Below are positions 59,774-64,000 of a stretch of DNA of 64,000 nt, piece by piece; positions within the stretch are counted from its first letter, which is position 1; each line of letters begins with the position of its first letter. Under the pieces are notes generated by a model. It had not been told where the DNA came from and did not search any database. It saw only the letters and a program-made list of their open reading frames with translations. The stretch covers positions 299,160,167-299,224,166 of the forward strand of contig CM041779.1 of assembly GCA_023374045.1 (NCBI GenBank), given 5' to 3'. The position numbers and the translations under genes are program-made. The stretch is from Limonium bicolor. Its lineage: Eukaryota; Streptophyta; Magnoliopsida; Caryophyllales; Plumbaginaceae.

Positions 59774-62700
59774 TGTAACACCCCATCCAACAACAAACCC
59801 ATAATAACAATCTGCAGCGGAAACTCAACTCATCACATTACTTATTCCAATGGTGTTACACGCCGTTAACCACCCACGTGGCTAACAAGGCTAATACATG
59901 TACATTTGTATCGGTCTGATGGACTAGATTCCCGAGCAACTACACAATACAATCCTCATTCCATCTTCAACATTTATTATGTACATACACTCACCCTGTA
60001 CCGAGTATTTACAAACTACTGCCGATAACAATTTCGGTCTTACTACGCCTACCATACTCACGCCATTTAAATGGCTACCCATGTATAAACATCTGCCCCG
60101 TCCTACTCTCGAACGGTTTCCAGCTCCTTGTACCTGAAATAGAAAAGGAGAGAAAGGGTGGCCCCCAAGGGGCTCAGCACCTTTGCTGGTATGGTAATCC
60201 CGCAGCCCACATGCTACCGGGCCACGCACAACTAATTGTCGTCTTAGCATGCAGTTGATTATATTTAAATCATGCATACAAACCATAGACATGCAACACA
60301 TAACATTTCGCCTCAACGGGCTCAACCTATAACCAACACATCCACACTTAACCAACCATCCAATGATTCCTTAAACCCTAGAGTGGCTCTCCTCTAGAAC
60401 GGAGCTACTTCCTTAACAACGACATGTACCCATTAATCGGGTTATCCTTAAATGCCTCTTGTCGCAAACTGGGATTCATTTCCATGAATCCCCACACATT
60501 CCATATCATACAACATATCTCATTTCTCACATAATAAAACATAACAACACCTTTCTTGTTTTAACGTACATATGATGACATCGCATCCATTTAAAACATC
60601 GAATATATATATATATACCATAGCATAGCAAGGGAATTTGCATAGCACCATAACATTACATAACACCATAAAATCGGTTCTCACAAGGAACCTTCCATCA
60701 TAGTTAGTATACCAGTGAGCCTAGGGATTTTTGCCAATCCCATGTTAAGCTCGTTACCATCCTCGTTACCGTCCGGTTATATAGAACGGTTAACTTATAC
60801 CCAAGGTGTGTCGGATATAGTGATCCCAAGCACACCGAAATAACATACGTATGCCCCTGTGGCCCGACGTGAGTCAGTAACTAGCTTTGGATAAGCTAAG
60901 GGAAGGTAGAAACCAAATTGGAATACCACCTATACATACACCAAGAGAGCCGAACCGGATAAGATAACGACTCCCGTCCATCACACGCGTGGCCGGAACA
61001 ACCGGACTCCTCACCCCCCATTAGTACATATACACTTATAAATAAGTAGTTAGGGATCCATTATGGAGCCTACCACATCCACACACCATACGGTATCATA
61101 ACCGAGTTAAGCACACAAGGGAGGTTCACACACTTGCATACAACAACAATATCCAACTAACTCACACATAGCCGTGGTTAGCACGTTCCCAAGGTTTGGG
61201 CCGTCAACTCCGAATACCGATCACTCATGTGTTCCTAGTTTTGGTTAGCTAAGGTTTAACACATACTTGAGGTTAAATGGTATCGGAGACCAAATTCGCC
61301 ACATAAATGAATTACTATAAACTCATTACATGTTTTAATCTTACAAGGTGGCAAACACTCAAGAAAACATATTGGCATACAAGCCGTGTAATCCGGTAGG
61401 ACACAGGTTGCAAGAAAACCATACCTGTCACCGGAGTCCACTTTACCACGTCCACTTATGTCCTCGAGCAATTCTCGAACAACTGTTAACATCACATGTG
61501 TTTATTAACATTGGGGTAACTGTTTGTTTATTTAGTGTCTAATGCTTAACTTTCCCGTTAACTTCGTTACATAACTTTACTTTTTAACTTGTTTTACTTT
61601 TACACTTTGATACAACTTTTTACCCACTTATCTGCCATTTAAAACTCACCTAACATGTCCTTAAATCCTTATAAACATCATTACCTACCAATCCCCATCA
61701 TCACATATCATTTCTTAACCTTAAATCATGTTTTTGGTCCGACCGACCACCGTCCGACCCACAACTGGGTCGGTCCATTACAGAACCCTTTTACTTCCTT
61801 ACAAACATGCCCGTCCGACCCACGTCCGACTCATTCGACTGGGTCGGACCATCCCCGAACATTTTCCTCCTTTGAAATCTGACCGACCGACCCATGTCCG
61901 ACCCACCCTTTTGGGTCGGACCATTACCGAACACTTCCCAAACATTTAACAGAGGCTGTCCGACCCAAAACTGGGTCGGACCCCTGGGTCGGTCGCCTTC
62001 TAAACTTACCCAAACTTTGCCAATTCTTCACCAAACTTCTCCTAAGGCCTTTAATGTGTTCTAACATCATTTGGCACTTTAACAACCTTAAGATATCCTT
62101 AAACACTCACAAAACTCTTTTTCAATTCCTTAAACCTTTACTTATATCTTCACAAAATTCCTAACACTTACAATGTTTTCTCCTTATTATTCTAGGTGGC
62201 ATTTCACCTATAATGACCACAAGACCAAGGTGTTTCCTCTATACCTTAACATCATCTCTCAACTTCTTTTCTTACTAACTAAATCTTCTCTTTCACAACT
62301 CCTTAAATTCCTTTCTCAAAACCTTATCTATACCTTATTCCCACCTTGCACATCACATAACCTAAACCTTAGACAAACTTCTCCAAGACTTTAATACATT
62401 CACAAACACAATTGAATTCCTAGAACTTCCAAGATAATACCTAAATCCTTATAGCACCCTAGAACACCTAATGCATGTGTTCTTTCTTAGTGAAGCATGT
62501 ATCCATTCCTAACAATTCCTAGTTCACCAAGTTCATTTAAGACACTTAGATCTTACCATTTTCCCAAATTTGGCCATAGCTTTCTTGTATATACTCACAT
62601 CCAACCACTTAGGTTTTCACCTTACTTCATTAAAGAACACCTAAATCCATCAAACACATTTTTACACACAAGGCTTCACACATTTAGCACTACATCACCA

Positions 62701-64000
62701 TATAGTGCATAACTTAAATTGCTTGGCACTTAGGCCCTTAAATGCATGGCTCTTAGGCCCTTAAATTGCATAATCCTTAAACACTGAATTTCCCACATAA
62801 ATAATGCCTTTGACCTGCAAATACATACACCAATACATATGTCCTTTTACTAATCTCCTTGAGAACACTTTACTAAGTCATTCACCATTTGCTCTTTAGG
62901 TAGTTTAACAAGCATTATAAGCTCATTTCTCCTAAGGCTTTAAACAACATTAGGTTAGTATATTTACCTCTTCCCAAGCAAACTTCTTTCTTGTTTCCTT
63001 ATAAAACCGGTGTGGTATTTGATACCTTGTCAACTAATAAACAATGTATAATCATTAAAATGAGTATACAAGCTTAATGCTTCATCTCATTGTAAACCCT
63101 AGGTTTACATATATTATCTTAAGGTATTAAGATGATTGTTTTACCTTGGAATGGAAAGAGAGCTTGAATATATATCAAGAGAGGACTCCACCAAGTCCTT
63201 GAAAGATTCAAATGGAGCTAGAACAAGGCAACAATGAGCACCATTAATGGTGAATTTTCGGACAACACAAAGCATGAAGGAAACTTGGTTTTTCTTTGAG
63301 TTTCCTTACCTTGAAGCAAAGGAGAGCAATAATGTGTAGAAATACAAGCTCAAGCTCCATCAATGGTGATTCTCCATGGCACCAAAATTGAGCTCTTGAA
63401 GATTTGAAAAGGTAGAAGTGTAGAGCTTGACCTAACTAAGACAAATATGGTCTTAGAATTTGATTTGGAGCATGGAGTTGGATTTGGCAAGGAAATGAAG
63501 ATGGAGAAGAGAGGTACTATTGCAAACCGTAAATGGAGAATGAAGAAGAGATAGAAGAGAGCTTGGGACCGTGTGAAATGGAGAAAGAAATGAGAGAATG
63601 AAGAAATGAGTTTGCTTTGTTAGTTTTAGATATTTAAGTAAAGTAAATAGTGTTTTACTTTATCAATTTCTATCTTATCATTTTACAAAGGGATGACTCA
63701 TTCCCTTATGAGGAAACCGGCCCCAAATAGTAGCAAGGGGGTATTTTAGACTTATTAGTCAATTTTTCTCACTTATAACATATGTTACAAACTAGTTATA
63801 AAAACACTATTCACCAAAAACAAGGCACATAGAAGTGAAATTTTTGATTTCCCATTGATATAGCCACCCAAATGTGATACTATAGTACATGTTAATTAAA
63901 GAGTAATGATGGACATTTAGCCATTCAAAGCTCATTTACAAGACAATTTTTCAAAAACGTGCTTTAAGACTCCTTAAAGCACATTTTGCGTTTTAACTTG
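59774..64000 (-). mobile_element. Family B LTR 3, cut by window end
   Basis: Starts TGTAACACCCC and is collinear with LTRs 1 and 2 to the window edge, where about 0.4 kb is still expected. Hairpin array at 61736-61996. Confidence 0.92.
61736..61996. repeat. Hairpin array in family B LTR 3
   Basis: Four units as in LTRs 1 and 2, including GTCCGACCCA with TGGGTCGGAC. Confidence 0.88.

Larger units (their letters stand above)
40893..64000 (-). mobile_element. Family B tandem array: LTR-internal-LTR-internal-LTR
   Basis: Three LTRs in the same orientation (40893-45531, 50346-54986, 59774-beyond 64000) are separated by two homologous 4.8-kb interiors (45532-50345, 54987-59773). Neither interior encodes a gag or pol domain, so this is a LARD-like non-autonomous family. 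The left target copy should be TAATT (40888-40892); the right end is outside the window. Such arrays can form by unequal recombination between LTRs of neighbouring or sister copies. Confidence 0.9.

Overview
This window is plant nuclear DNA made almost entirely of transposable elements. Signs of a flowering plant with a large, repeat-rich genome are a CACTA (En/Spm) transposon carrying TNP2 and Ptta-type genes, Ty3/gypsy elements with a chromodomain integrase and initiator-Met tRNA primer sites, non-autonomous LTR elements, and plant GT-AG introns of 84-167 nt. I see no ordinary host gene. Nearly every reading frame carries single-base frameshifts and stops. The species cannot be named from this sequence.

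Layout. 1-4081: one LTR (family C, minus strand). 4082-10810: a CACTA transposon on the minus strand, interrupted by a 302-bp MITE in its transposase exon and cut by the family C LTR in its second gene. 10811-15016 and 39710-40707: old AT-rich flanking sequence, including a decayed copia-like element with its own hairpin repeats. 15017-39709: a Ty3/gypsy chromovirus-type element (family A, minus strand) with LTRs of about 4 kb and a GGTCA target duplication. Its integrase was broken by a truncated family B element (20030-25163, plus strand). Its RNase H was broken by a complete non-autonomous element with a tRNA-Asp primer site (family E, 26057-31302). 40708-40892: stub of a further LTR (family D). 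40893-64000: family B in a tandem LTR-internal-LTR-internal-LTR array, with no recognisable coding capacity.

Most notable content. Family A carries, between Gag and protease, a decayed AlkB-type 2-oxoglutarate/Fe(II) dioxygenase (33151-33903) that keeps the H-x-D, distal H and R-x5-R residues. It is followed by a stop codon and an AATAAA signal. Convincing GT-AG introns lie in gag, and one donor can pair either with an acceptor in front of AlkB or with one in front of protease. This suggests alternative splicing between an AlkB message and a Gag-Pol message.

Second theme. Several LTR families here carry tandem arrays of perfect or near-perfect hairpins with a period near 70 bp. Arm sequences differ between families while pairing is kept, with some paired substitutions. 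Families A and B also have a hairpin overlapping the primer-binding site and another beside the polypurine tract. Families A, B, C and D share terminal motifs, so B looks like a non-coding (LARD-like) relative that an A-like autonomous element could mobilise.
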